Below are positions 56,559-64,000 of a stretch of DNA of 64,000 nucleotides, one piece after another. This DNA comes from Streptomyces chumphonensis (lineage in GTDB: Bacteria > Actinomycetota > Actinomycetes > Streptomycetales > Streptomycetaceae): positions 1 to 64,000 of the forward strand of contig NZ_JACXYU010000019.1 in assembly GCF_014779715.1 (NCBI RefSeq). Reading direction: 5' to 3'. The stretch's first letter is position 1, and every line of letters starts with the position of its first letter. The notes beneath the pieces were generated by a model, which was not told the DNA's origin, did no database searches, and saw nothing but the letters and a program-made list of their open reading frames with translations. Position numbers and translations under genes: made by a program.

Positions 56559-59468
56559 TCAGGGGGCCAGCGCGGCCGCCAGATCACAGAGGGCCGCCCG
56601 GTTCGGGCGGCCCGTCTTGGTGCCGAGGGCGGCGATGTGCTTCTCCACGGTGCGCGGCGATATGTAGAGCCGGTCGGCGATGTCCTTGTTGCCCAGCCGC
56701 TCCGCCAGAAGCTGGAACACCTCGTACTCGCGCACCGTGACGCCCTGCGTGCGCAGCTCGTCGGGAATGCGGCTCGCCCCGCTGCGCCGCTGGTGCACCG
56801 GGGCGCCCATGCCGCGCAGCGCCGCGCGCGAGGCGTTCGCCACGGCCGTCACCGCGTGCTGGTGGAAGTGGAGTTCGGCCTTGCGGAGCCAGGCCACCGG
56901 CTCGCCCCAGCCGCTCTCGTGCGCGGCCTCCGCGGTCAGCCGCAGCCCCAGGTGCAGCGCCGTCGGGTACGGCGCGGCGACCCGCAGCGCCTCGGCGACG
57001 GCCGCCTCCGCCGCGTCCCCGCGCCCCTCGCGGCCCAGCAGGACGGCGTCCGCGAAGAACAGGAACTGCCGGTTCCAGCGCATGCGCCCGGGGGCGGTCG
57101 CGGCGATCTCCTCGAACCGGCCCCGGTCGGCCTCCCCCGCCAGCACCTCCAGCAGCAGCCCGACGCCGTACCGGCCGCTGAGGTAGTACGTGCTGGGGTT
57201 GGCGTCCTCCAGCGCGGAGACGGCCCTCAGCTCCGTCAGCGCCCCGTCCCGGTCCTCCTCCAGGAGCGCGCAGAACGCCCGCGCCAGCCCCCGGGTCAGC
57301 GGCTCCTCCTGCGAACCGCTGCCGTCCCACTCGGCGAACGCCGCCAGCGCGCCGTCCATGGCCGCCCGGTCGCCCAGGTGCGCGGCCCGGGTCGCCTGCG
57401 CCATCAGCACGTACCGGCTCGCCGGGGCCAGCCGGAGCCGCTGGACGACCGCCAGGCACTCCCGGCCCGCCTCCCGTGCCGCGTCGAACTCGCCGCGCAG
57501 GACCGCGTCGAGGATCAGGATGCCGTCGATCGTGTAGACGATGGTGGCCGAGCCGAGCCGCTGCGCCTCGTTCCGGGCCGCGAGCAGCCCGTCCGTACTG
57601 CCCTCCGTCAGCCAGGTGTTCCCGCCGATGCGGGTCAGCGCGTACATGCGCTGCACCGGCAGGTGATGGCGTTCCGCGGTGCCGAGCGCCGACTGGAGCA
57701 GGGCCGACGCCTCGTCGAAGTCCCGCTCCCGGGCGAGCGTCGCCAGCAGCTCCCAGGCCTGGCAGACGACGGTGGCCATCCCGTGCCGCTCGGCCGCCTG
57801 GAGCGCCGAGTAGGCCAGCTTCTCGGCCAGTTGGGTACGGTCCGGTCCGGGCGTGTCCAGTGCGAGATAGGCGGCCGTCACGTCGATGGGCGCGGTGGAC
57901 CGCTCGTCGGGGCTCTCGCCCAGCAGGGCCCGGGCGCGGGCGATCTGCCGGTTGCCGTCCTCCCAGCGGCCGGAGGTGTGGGCGACCTTGGCGAGCCGCG
58001 TGTGGAGCACGGCCAGCCGCTGGGCGCTCAGCCCGCTGCCGCCGGGCGTGTGGAGGTGCTCCGCGAAGCTGAAGGCCTGCGCGAAGTCCCCGGCCTCGGC
58101 GAGCGCCGGGAGCAGCGCCTCCAGGACCTCCGTGCGGCGGGCGGTGTCCTGGTTCCCGGCCAGGAGCCGTTCGGCGCGGCCCAGGAGGGTCACCGCCGAG
58201 CCGATCGCCCCGGCGGCCAGCGCGCGCAGCCCGGCGTCCGCGAACAGCCGGCCGGCCTCCCCGTCCGCGCCCGCCTGCTCGCGCAGTTCGGCCGCCAGCG
58301 GGCACCACTCGCCCTCCAGCGCGGGGTGCAGCTCCTGGACGGCGTCCGCCGCGCGGCCGGCCATCTCGGCCCGGTTGCCCGGCGTGAGCTGGGTCATCAG
58401 CGCCTCGGCGGTCAGCGCGTGCCGGAACGCGTACCAGTCCGGCGCGGGTTCGTCCGACACGACGAGCTGGGCCGCCACGCCCGCGTGCAGGTGGCTCAGC
58501 AGGCCGCGGTCGTCGATGCCGGTCATCCGCTGGAGCACGGTCAGCGGGAAGCGCCGGCCGATCACGGCGGCGGCCGACAGGAGGGTGAGCCCCTGCGGCC
58601 CCAGCCGGTCGATGCGCCGCAGGATGCCCCGGGCCAGGGCCGTGGAGACGTCGCTGCGCAGGCTGCCCACGACCCGCCAGCCCTCGTCGCCGCGCACCAG
58701 CGCGCCGCTGCTGATCAGGCCCTGGAGCAGCTCCTCGACGAGGAAGGGGCTGCCGGCGCTGTCGTCCCACAGCCGCTCCAGGACCTCCGGCGGCACCTGT
58801 TCGGGCTCGGTGCCGAGCTGGTCGGCGACGACGCCCCCCACCTCGGCGCGGGTCAGCGGGGCGAGTTCCAGCACGGCGCCCGCGCCGCGCCGGCCGGCGG
58901 CCTCCGCCATGTCGAGGGCGTCGCACGGCTCGGTGCGGATGGTGGCCAGGAGCACGACGTTCGTGTACTCCAGGTTGTCCACCAGGTACTCGACGACCGC
59001 GAGCGTCTCGGGGTCGGCGTCGTGCAGGTCCTCCAGCAGCAGGAGCTGGCCGTGCTCCTTGCCGGTGGCGATGAGCAGCCGCAGCACCGCCTCCCCGAGG
59101 ATGACCATGGAGCTGTCTTCCTGGGTGTCGCTGCTCCAGTCCGGGATGATCCGGCCGAGCGTCGGCCGGTAGGGGCCGAGCGGCAGGTCGTCCAGCGGCT
59201 CGCCGCTCCGGAAGAGCGTCATCAGGGCTTCGGTCAGCGGCCGGAAGGGCACCGTGGGGCCCGTGGTGCTGCTGCGGCCCCGCAGCACCCGCATCCCCGA
59301 GCCGAACGCCGTCCCGGCGGCCTCGGCCGCCAGCCGGGACTTGCCGATGCCCGCCTCCCCCACGAGGAAGACGACCCCGCCGCGGCCCTCCCGGGCGTCG
59401 GTCAGCGCCCGGCCGATCTCCGACAGCTCCGGGTCACGACCGACGATGAACCGCGTACGGGAACGCAT
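56559..59468 (-). CDS. LAL-family transcriptional regulator (LuxR HTH with AAA ATPase)
   Basis: This 969-aa large ATP-binding LuxR regulator has Walker A GEAGIGKS at residues 37-44 and a Walker B-like LLLLEDLHDADPE near residue 138. A long helical TPR-like sensor region occupies about 380-880, and a C-terminal LuxR helix-turn-helix follows (LTVREYEVFQLLAERLGNKDIA-type, recognition part SPRTVEKHI). LALs usually activate antibiotic clusters. It stands between the NRPS operon and the lanthipeptide-type genes, on the strand of the latter, and could control either. The ATG at 59468 opens right at the conserved RFIVGRDPEL. Confidence 0.93.
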   Translation of the reverse strand: MRSRTRFIVGRDPELSEIGRALTDAREGRGGVVFLVGEAGIGKSRLAAEAAGTAFGSGMRVLRGRSSTTGPTVPFRPLTEALMTLFRSGEPLDDLPLGPYRPTLGRIIPDWSSDTQEDSSMVILGEAVLRLLIATGKEHGQLLLLEDLHDADPETLAVVEYLVDNLEYTNVVLLATIRTEPCDALDMAEAAGRRGAGAVLELAPLTRAEVGGVVADQLGTEPEQVPPEVLERLWDDSAGSPFLVEELLQGLISSGALVRGDEGWRVVGSLRSDVSTALARGILRRIDRLGPQGLTLLSAAAVIGRRFPLTVLQRMTGIDDRGLLSHLHAGVAAQLVVSDEPAPDWYAFRHALTAEALMTQLTPGNRAEMAGRAADAVQELHPALEGEWCPLAAELREQAGADGEAGRLFADAGLRALAAGAIGSAVTLLGRAERLLAGNQDTARRTEVLEALLPALAEAGDFAQAFSFAEHLHTPGGSGLSAQRLAVLHTRLAKVAHTSGRWEDGNRQIARARALLGESPDERSTAPIDVTAAYLALDTPGPDRTQLAEKLAYSALQAAERHGMATVVCQAWELLATLARERDFDEASALLQSALGTAERHHLPVQRMYALTRIGGNTWLTEGSTDGLLAARNEAQRLGSATIVYTIDGILILDAVLRGEFDAAREAGRECLAVVQRLRLAPASRYVLMAQATRAAHLGDRAAMDGALAAFAEWDGSGSQEEPLTRGLARAFCALLEEDRDGALTELRAVSALEDANPSTYYLSGRYGVGLLLEVLAGEADRGRFEEIAATAPGRMRWNRQFLFFADAVLLGREGRGDAAEAAVAEALRVAAPYPTALHLGLRLTAEAAHESGWGEPVAWLRKAELHFHQHAVTAVANASRAALRGMGAPVHQRRSGASRIPDELRTQGVTVREYEVFQLLAERLGNKDIADRLYISPRTVEKHIAALGTKTGRPNRAALCDLAAALAP

Positions 59469-59597
59469 GGGCGCTCATGGTAGTCAGACGGCATCTCGAC
59501 GTGAAGCGTTCGTGTGCGCCCTACATCCGGCTCCGACAATCGGAGTCGTGGATTCCGAACCGCCCGGACCGGGGTCCGGGCCGCGACGGACGGACGG

Positions 59598-59846
<249 letters not shown>

Positions 59847-59894
59847 GATGACGACCTTTCCACGAGAGAGGTGGTGACCTACGAGCGGTTCCGT

Positions 59895-62800
59895 TCAGGT
59901 GGTGCGCGACCCCCCGGACGAGGCCGGGAGGGTGTCCAGGAGCAGGACGGAGGGGACCCGGTCCGGGAACGCCAGCCGCAGCAGCGCGTACCCGATGCCG
60001 GACAGACCGGTGAGGAAACCGGGTGAGGGGACGTGGTCGGGGGTACCGCAGCGGTGGCCGTGCTGTTCCAGTCGGCCCAGCACCTCCCCCGTGCGGTAGG
60101 TCAGGGCGGAGCGGGCGTCGCCGGTGCGCGCGTGGTCCCGGGCGGCCAGGGCGCCCAGCGCCTCCAGCGAACCGAGGACGCCGTCGCGCAGGCTCAGGTC
60201 GGGGGCGTGGGCGCGCACGTCCAGCCGGGCGGCGCAGGCGTCGAGCCGGGCGGCTGCCGCCTCGGCCTCCACGGTGCCCGCCGTGTCGGCGGCGGCCAGG
60301 GCGACACCCGCCAGGCCGGCGTACCAGCCCGGCTCCGCCGGCCGCTCCAGGGCCACGTCGACCGCGCGGCCCAGCAGTTCGCCGCCGACGGCGGCGTGCG
60401 CCGAGGCGGGGAGCCCGTCCGCCGCGCTCCCCCCGGTGGCGCCCGAGGCACCCGCCGCCCGCCGGACGGCGGCGTACCGCAGCAGGGCCCAGCCGATCCC
60501 GGCGTCCCCCTCGGCGAAACCGTGCGTCCCGGCGCGGGGGTGGCTCGACGGCTGCGGGCCGGCGTCCGCGCGCCGTCCGACGCGGGCCAGCAGCCGGTCG
60601 GCCAGCCGCCTGGCCGTCTCCCCGGCGCCGGGGGCCGCGTCGGCCCGGTGCACCGCGACGGCGGCGGCCACGGCGCCCGCCAGGCCCTCCGCGAGCCCGT
60701 CACCGGCCGGGAGGCCGCCGTCGCCGGCCGCCTCTCCGCCGGTGACGTCGGCCGCGAGTTCCAGGGCGGACAGCGCGTCCGGGAGGCAGCCGGCCAGGTC
60801 CTCGCCCACGATGGGCGCCAGCCGCGCCACCGTGTAGACGATGCCGCTCAGGCCGTGCAGGGCGCCCGGCCCCACGGCGGCGGCGAGCTCCGGGTCCTTG
60901 GCCAGCGCGGCCAGCAGCAGCGGCAGCGGCCGGACGGCCTCGGCGGCCAGCCCGGTGTACCGGTCGGCGTCCGCCAGCACTCCGAGCTGCGCCAGGAACA
61001 GCGCCACGCCGCAGTACCCCTGCGCGAGTCCGCCGCCCATGGGCAGGACGGCCCAGTGCTCACCCGAAACCTGTTCCAGGCCCAGCCAGTTGACCCGACC
61101 GCCGCCGTGCACGGCACGGGCCGCGATCTCGTCCGCGACGCCGCACGCCGCGCTGAGCAGCCGCGACGGCTCGGGCGCCACCGCCGGAGCGACCGGTCCG
61201 GCCAGGACCGAACGGGCCCCGAGCGAGCTGAGGTTCGCCCCGGTGACGGCGAGCGTCGCCGAGATCACCCACTCCTGGTCGTGGCGGTCCACCTCGCCCA
61301 TGGCGGCGATCTTGTCCAGCGCCGTGCGCAGCCCCGGCACCGGAAGCACGCCCTCCAGGACCTCGCCCCGCGAGGTGAGCACCGCCGTGCGCGCCGGGTG
61401 GTGGAGGAACAGGGGGACGTCACCGCCCCACAGGTCGGCGATCTCGTCCTCGACGAGCCGTTGCCGGGCCGGGTCCTGCGCGGACTCGGTGCACAGCAGG
61501 GAGAACACCACGTCACGCGTCAACGCGTCCCGCAGCACCTCCGGGTGCGCCGACTCGTCCAGCAGCGTCGTGTAGAGACGCGTCGAGCGGACGATCAGCC
61601 GACCGGGCGCCTCGCAGCGGCGCCCCAGCGGCCCGTCCTCCCCGAGCAGCTCCTCCCGGTGTCCGACGACCGCGTCGTACCCGGCACGGAAGCCCTCCAG
61701 CAGCGCCGCCCGGTGGTCCGCGTGCCCGCGGCCCGCGGAACGGCCGCGCAACCGGGGCCGGTTCTGGCCCTGCGGGCTCTCGACCCGGCCGCGCAGCACC
61801 CGCATCTCGTCCGTGCCGACGCCCTCCCAGCGCATCGCCGCACTCGGGTAGCCGCCCCCCGCTCCGCCCCCGAGGGCGGAGATGTCCAGCGCGCCGTCCT
61901 CCCCGATGAGGAGGCTCGGCAGCAGGCAGGTGCGGTGCACCGAGGCGGCCAGCGCGTCGGCCGCCGGGTCGGCGCCCGCCGTCACGGCCGGGGAGAGCCC
62001 GGCGTGCAGCAGCGTCTCGGCGTCGACGACGACGGGCTGGTCCCGGCAGGCGATCACGTTCTCGTAGTGCATGTCGACGCCGTCGAGCGCGTACAGGAGC
62101 GCGAGCAGCGCGCCCTGCCGCCGGTAGAAGACGTCCAGTTCGGTGGCCGACTCGCACGGCGTGTGCTCGACGAACTCCAGCCAGCCGTACCCGGCGCCGT
62201 GCACCGAGCGCGGCGTGCGCAGCCCCAGCCCCGGCACCCGGCCGTTCGCCCAGGCCACCACCTCGTCCAGCAGCGTGTGCTGGCCCAGCGGCCGGGGCTT
62301 GTGGACGACGGCGCCGCCCCGGGCGAAGTGCACGACGGCCACCGACCGGTGGCCCTGGTGGGCGTCGCCCCGGCCGAAGTCGATCCGGCGGACGGGGCCG
62401 GGGTCGACGCCGCGGAACAGGTCCTCGGCGATCCGGCTCCGGTCGGCCGTCAGGCGGCGCAGCAGCTCCACCGTGTTGCGCGCGGCGTTGTCGCAGGTCA
62501 CGGCCAGCATCCGGGCCAGGACCGGGTAGCGGGTGAACAGCGTCGTGAGGCCCTGGCGGGTACCGGCCCCGGCGACGAACGCGGCGAACCGCTCCCGCGA
62601 CGTCCCGCCCGCCAGCACTCCGGCCGTCCGCGCCCGGTACAGCTGCGTGACCAGGGACCGGGCCGCCAGGTGCGCCAGCCGCGCCCCCAGGCTCCGCTCG
62701 AACCCCGCGCGGACGGCGTCGAGTTCGTCGTGCGGCAGCTCCGGCTCCAGCAGCGGGGCGGCCTGGGCCCAGGCCGCCCGGATCAGCGGGCGCAGCACGG

Positions 62801-63203
62801 GCAGGAACACCTCGGCGCCCCCGGTGCCCGGCGTCCCGTCGGTCTCCGGCGTCTCCTCGGTCTCCGGCGTCTCCTCCGCCGGCCACTCCGGCGCCGACGC
62901 GACCACCCGCTCCGCGTACCGCGCCCACTCGGGCTTCACGGCGCGTTCCGCCAGCCGCTCGGGGGTCTCCGCCGCCAGCGCCCTGGCCACGTCCTCGCCG
63001 ATCCCGAGGCCCGCGAGCCGGGCCGCGAAGCCGTCCACGTCGCCCAGCGACCACGCGGCGGGCCGGAGGCGGGCGGCGTCACCCCGCCGGGGGCGGGGCG
63101 CCCCCGGTGCGGCGAGTCGCTCCCGCAGGTTCAGGCCCGGCGCCCACCAGAACGGGGGGAGGCCGCCCACCTGGGGCTCATCGGGAGTGGCGGTGTCAGT
63201 CAC
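59895..63203 (-). CDS. LanM-type lanthipeptide synthetase with degenerate cyclase domain
   Basis: This 1102-aa class II synthetase has an N-terminal dehydratase (DUF4135) holding the kinase-like residues: GRGDAHQGHRSV, VVHKPRPLG, GVDMHYENV, VVDAETL and RSTRLYTTLL. It should phosphorylate and eliminate Ser/Thr. The C-terminal LanC-like domain (from about residue 690) keeps its toroid repeats (GLSGIVYTV, GLSGIGYALL), but active-site positions differ: the GFSHG His is E898 (GFAEGDAG), the WCxG Cys is Y961 (GWYAGLAG), and the CHG pair is R1006-D1007 (SLRDGVLG). Zinc-dependent thioether formation therefore seems lost. GTG 63203 is the likely start, with a weak ribosome site. The candidate precursor lies downstream. 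Confidence 0.9.
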   Translation of the reverse strand: MTDTATPDEPQVGGLPPFWWAPGLNLRERLAAPGAPRPRRGDAARLRPAAWSLGDVDGFAARLAGLGIGEDVARALAAETPERLAERAVKPEWARYAERVVASAPEWPAEETPETEETPETDGTPGTGGAEVFLPVLRPLIRAAWAQAAPLLEPELPHDELDAVRAGFERSLGARLAHLAARSLVTQLYRARTAGVLAGGTSRERFAAFVAGAGTRQGLTTLFTRYPVLARMLAVTCDNAARNTVELLRRLTADRSRIAEDLFRGVDPGPVRRIDFGRGDAHQGHRSVAVVHFARGGAVVHKPRPLGQHTLLDEVVAWANGRVPGLGLRTPRSVHGAGYGWLEFVEHTPCESATELDVFYRRQGALLALLYALDGVDMHYENVIACRDQPVVVDAETLLHAGLSPAVTAGADPAADALAASVHRTCLLPSLLIGEDGALDISALGGGAGGGYPSAAMRWEGVGTDEMRVLRGRVESPQGQNRPRLRGRSAGRGHADHRAALLEGFRAGYDAVVGHREELLGEDGPLGRRCEAPGRLIVRSTRLYTTLLDESAHPEVLRDALTRDVVFSLLCTESAQDPARQRLVEDEIADLWGGDVPLFLHHPARTAVLTSRGEVLEGVLPVPGLRTALDKIAAMGEVDRHDQEWVISATLAVTGANLSSLGARSVLAGPVAPAVAPEPSRLLSAACGVADEIAARAVHGGGRVNWLGLEQVSGEHWAVLPMGGGLAQGYCGVALFLAQLGVLADADRYTGLAAEAVRPLPLLLAALAKDPELAAAVGPGALHGLSGIVYTVARLAPIVGEDLAGCLPDALSALELAADVTGGEAAGDGGLPAGDGLAEGLAGAVAAAVAVHRADAAPGAGETARRLADRLLARVGRRADAGPQPSSHPRAGTHGFAEGDAGIGWALLRYAAVRRAAGASGATGGSAADGLPASAHAAVGGELLGRAVDVALERPAEPGWYAGLAGVALAAADTAGTVEAEAAAARLDACAARLDVRAHAPDLSLRDGVLGSLEALGALAARDHARTGDARSALTYRTGEVLGRLEQHGHRCGTPDHVPSPGFLTGLSGIGYALLRLAFPDRVPSVLLLDTLPASSGGSRTT

Positions 63204-63568
63204 ACCAAGAAAGTTCGCAGACCCCGCCGCCGCGCACATGGGGGCTGGGCCCCCATATTCCGCACGCGGCCCCCCGCGACCCGTACGCACCCCGTCCGAC
63301 CTGCGGTGCGGACACGGGCGGCACCCGGCAGCGCCACCGCAGTCCACCCGCTGCGGCTCGCGCTCCGCTAGCGCCGCGCTCGAACCCGTACGCCGTTCCC
63401 CACCCCCGTCCGCGCCGCCCGCGCCGTCCGCGCGGGCCGTGCGGGCGGGGGTGGCCAAAAGTGGGGGGTGCGGCCCGATGCCGCCCCCGGTCCGCTCGCC
63501 GCAGCCTGGTACCCGTTCCCCTTCCGCCGCCATCACACCGGCCGGCGGACGACCCCACGGAGGACCAC
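63204..63568. promoter_or_regulatory. Divergent control region between lanM and the LuxR-like gene
   Basis: A 365-bp non-coding region. Close to the lanM start is a perfect inverted repeat, ATGGGGGC-TGG-GCCCCCAT at 63238-63256, either an operator or an mRNA hairpin. A G-rich stretch, GGGGTGGCCAAAAGTGGGGG, lies near 63448-63467 upstream of the plus-strand gene. The lanM frame stays open on the minus strand as far as 63638, but its translation is Arg/Gly/Pro-rich without homology-like features, so I treat it as untranslated. I see no small precursor ORF here with a ribosome site. Confidence 0.5.
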
Positions 63569-64000
63569 ATGGGCGACCCCGTACCCGTCGACGTCGTCGC
63601 ACTCGACCCGGTGCTCGAAGCCGGCACCAAGGCCGCACTGCTCTCCTGCCCGCAGGTGCGGCTGGCCGACCCGGACGACGGCCCGCGCGTCGTCGTCATC
63701 ACCGCGGACGCCGTCGGCCGCCCCGAGCTGGACGTCCTGCGCACCGTGCGGGACGTCCCCGCACCTCCCGACGTGGTCCTCGTCGCCGCCGAGTTGGCAC
63801 CGGCCGACACCCTGCACGCCCTGGCCGCCGGCGCCCGGGGGCTGCTGCGCCGCCGCGAGGCCGACCCCACCCGTCTCGCCCGCGCCGTCCTGGCCGCCGC
63901 ACGGGGCGACTGCACACTCCCGCCGGACCTCCTCGACCTCCTCCTGGAGCACTCCGTCTCCCGCGCCACGGCGCCCTGGGCGGAGGCGGGCCTCGACGAC
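63569..64000 (+). CDS. LuxR/response-regulator-like protein, N-terminal part (runs off the window)
   Basis: A frame opens at ATG 63569, preceded by GGAGG at 63559-63563, and runs without a stop to the window end (144 codons). The translation (MGDPVPVDVVALDPVLEAGT start; later VVVITADAVGR, PPDVVLVAAELAPADTLHAL, GARGLLRR) has the alternating strand-helix pattern of a receiver-like domain, as in LuxR-type regulators. I cannot place a clear phospho-acceptor Asp, so it may be an atypical receiver. A LuxR helix-turn-helix would be expected beyond the edge. Being divergent from lanM, it is a likely regulator of those genes. Confidence 0.65.
   Translation, partial: MGDPVPVDVVALDPVLEAGTKAALLSCPQVRLADPDDGPRVVVITADAVGRPELDVLRTVRDVPAPPDVVLVAAELAPADTLHALAAGARGLLRRREADPTRLARAVLAAARGDCTLPPDLLDLLLEHSVSRATAPWAEAGLDD

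Noticed and set aside
55245..59483. 1412-codon open frame on the plus strand
   Set aside because: It crosses the MFS gene in another frame and runs antisense through the LAL gene, whose ATPase and helix-turn-helix motifs are intact on the minus strand.
63204..63638. N-terminal extension of LanM up to 63638
   Set aside because: The 145 extra residues are Arg/Gly/Pro-rich and Cys-scattered, overlap the divergent gene's start and ribosome site, and no LanM has such an extension.

Overview
The window is very high-GC actinobacterial chromosome, almost certainly Streptomyces. Genes show strong G/C bias at third codon positions and frequent GTG/TTG starts. Several proteins are streptomycete hallmarks: a Nur-type nickel regulator, an RsiG anti-sigma factor with both c-di-GMP motifs intact, a DUF397 protein, a LAL regulator, and sugar ABC operons without their own ATPase. 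All family calls were made by reading the translations; no database search was run.

Layout. (1) 1-31.1 kb is mostly conserved chromosome: proC; an ABC-2 export pair; a cobalamin riboswitch driving a btuCDF-type importer that ends in a strong bidirectional terminator; ygfZ; nur; a PadR-controlled MacB/FtsX-type ABC pair; an orphan sugar-binding lipoprotein; an alpha-glucoside operon (GH13 enzyme, binding protein, two permeases, the first with an inserted beta-sandwich-like domain); dtd; rsiG; an asparaginase; an ankyrin protein; a DHA2 MFS pump; an SRPBCC protein; and a large Tat-exported GH89 enzyme. (2) 27.2-30.5 kb looks rearranged. A TetR-MFS pair with an iron-box-like palindrome between them lies between two copies of the sequence that flanks a pentapeptide-repeat gene, with apparent gene remnants at the edges. 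(3) 30.6-32.0 kb holds a Nudix hydrolase, DUF397 with the stub of its usual XRE partner, and an anti-sigma-like ATPase.

(4) 32.1-56.5 kb is a nonribosomal peptide cluster. MbtH is divergent. A tightly overlapping operon encodes LanB-like protein 1, a stand-alone adenylation enzyme, a PLP Ser/Thr dehydratase-like enzyme, a free carrier protein and LanB-like protein 2. A hairpin follows, then two NRPSs (C-A-T-C-A-T and C-A-T-C-A-T-TE), a P450 and an MFS exporter. The LanB-like proteins are about 780 aa and appear to lack the C-terminal elimination domain. They resemble the aminoacyl-tRNA-using branch of the LanB family, here embedded in an NRPS operon without an obvious ribosomal substrate. This is the strongest candidate for an undescribed system.

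(5) 56.6-64.0 kb runs mainly on the minus strand: a LAL regulator, a small candidate precursor peptide, and a LanM synthetase whose dehydratase half looks intact but whose cyclase half has lost the recognisable zinc ligands and the conserved His. A truncated LuxR/response-regulator-like gene runs off the right edge. Whether regions 4 and 5 form one pathway or two neighbouring ones cannot be decided from this window.
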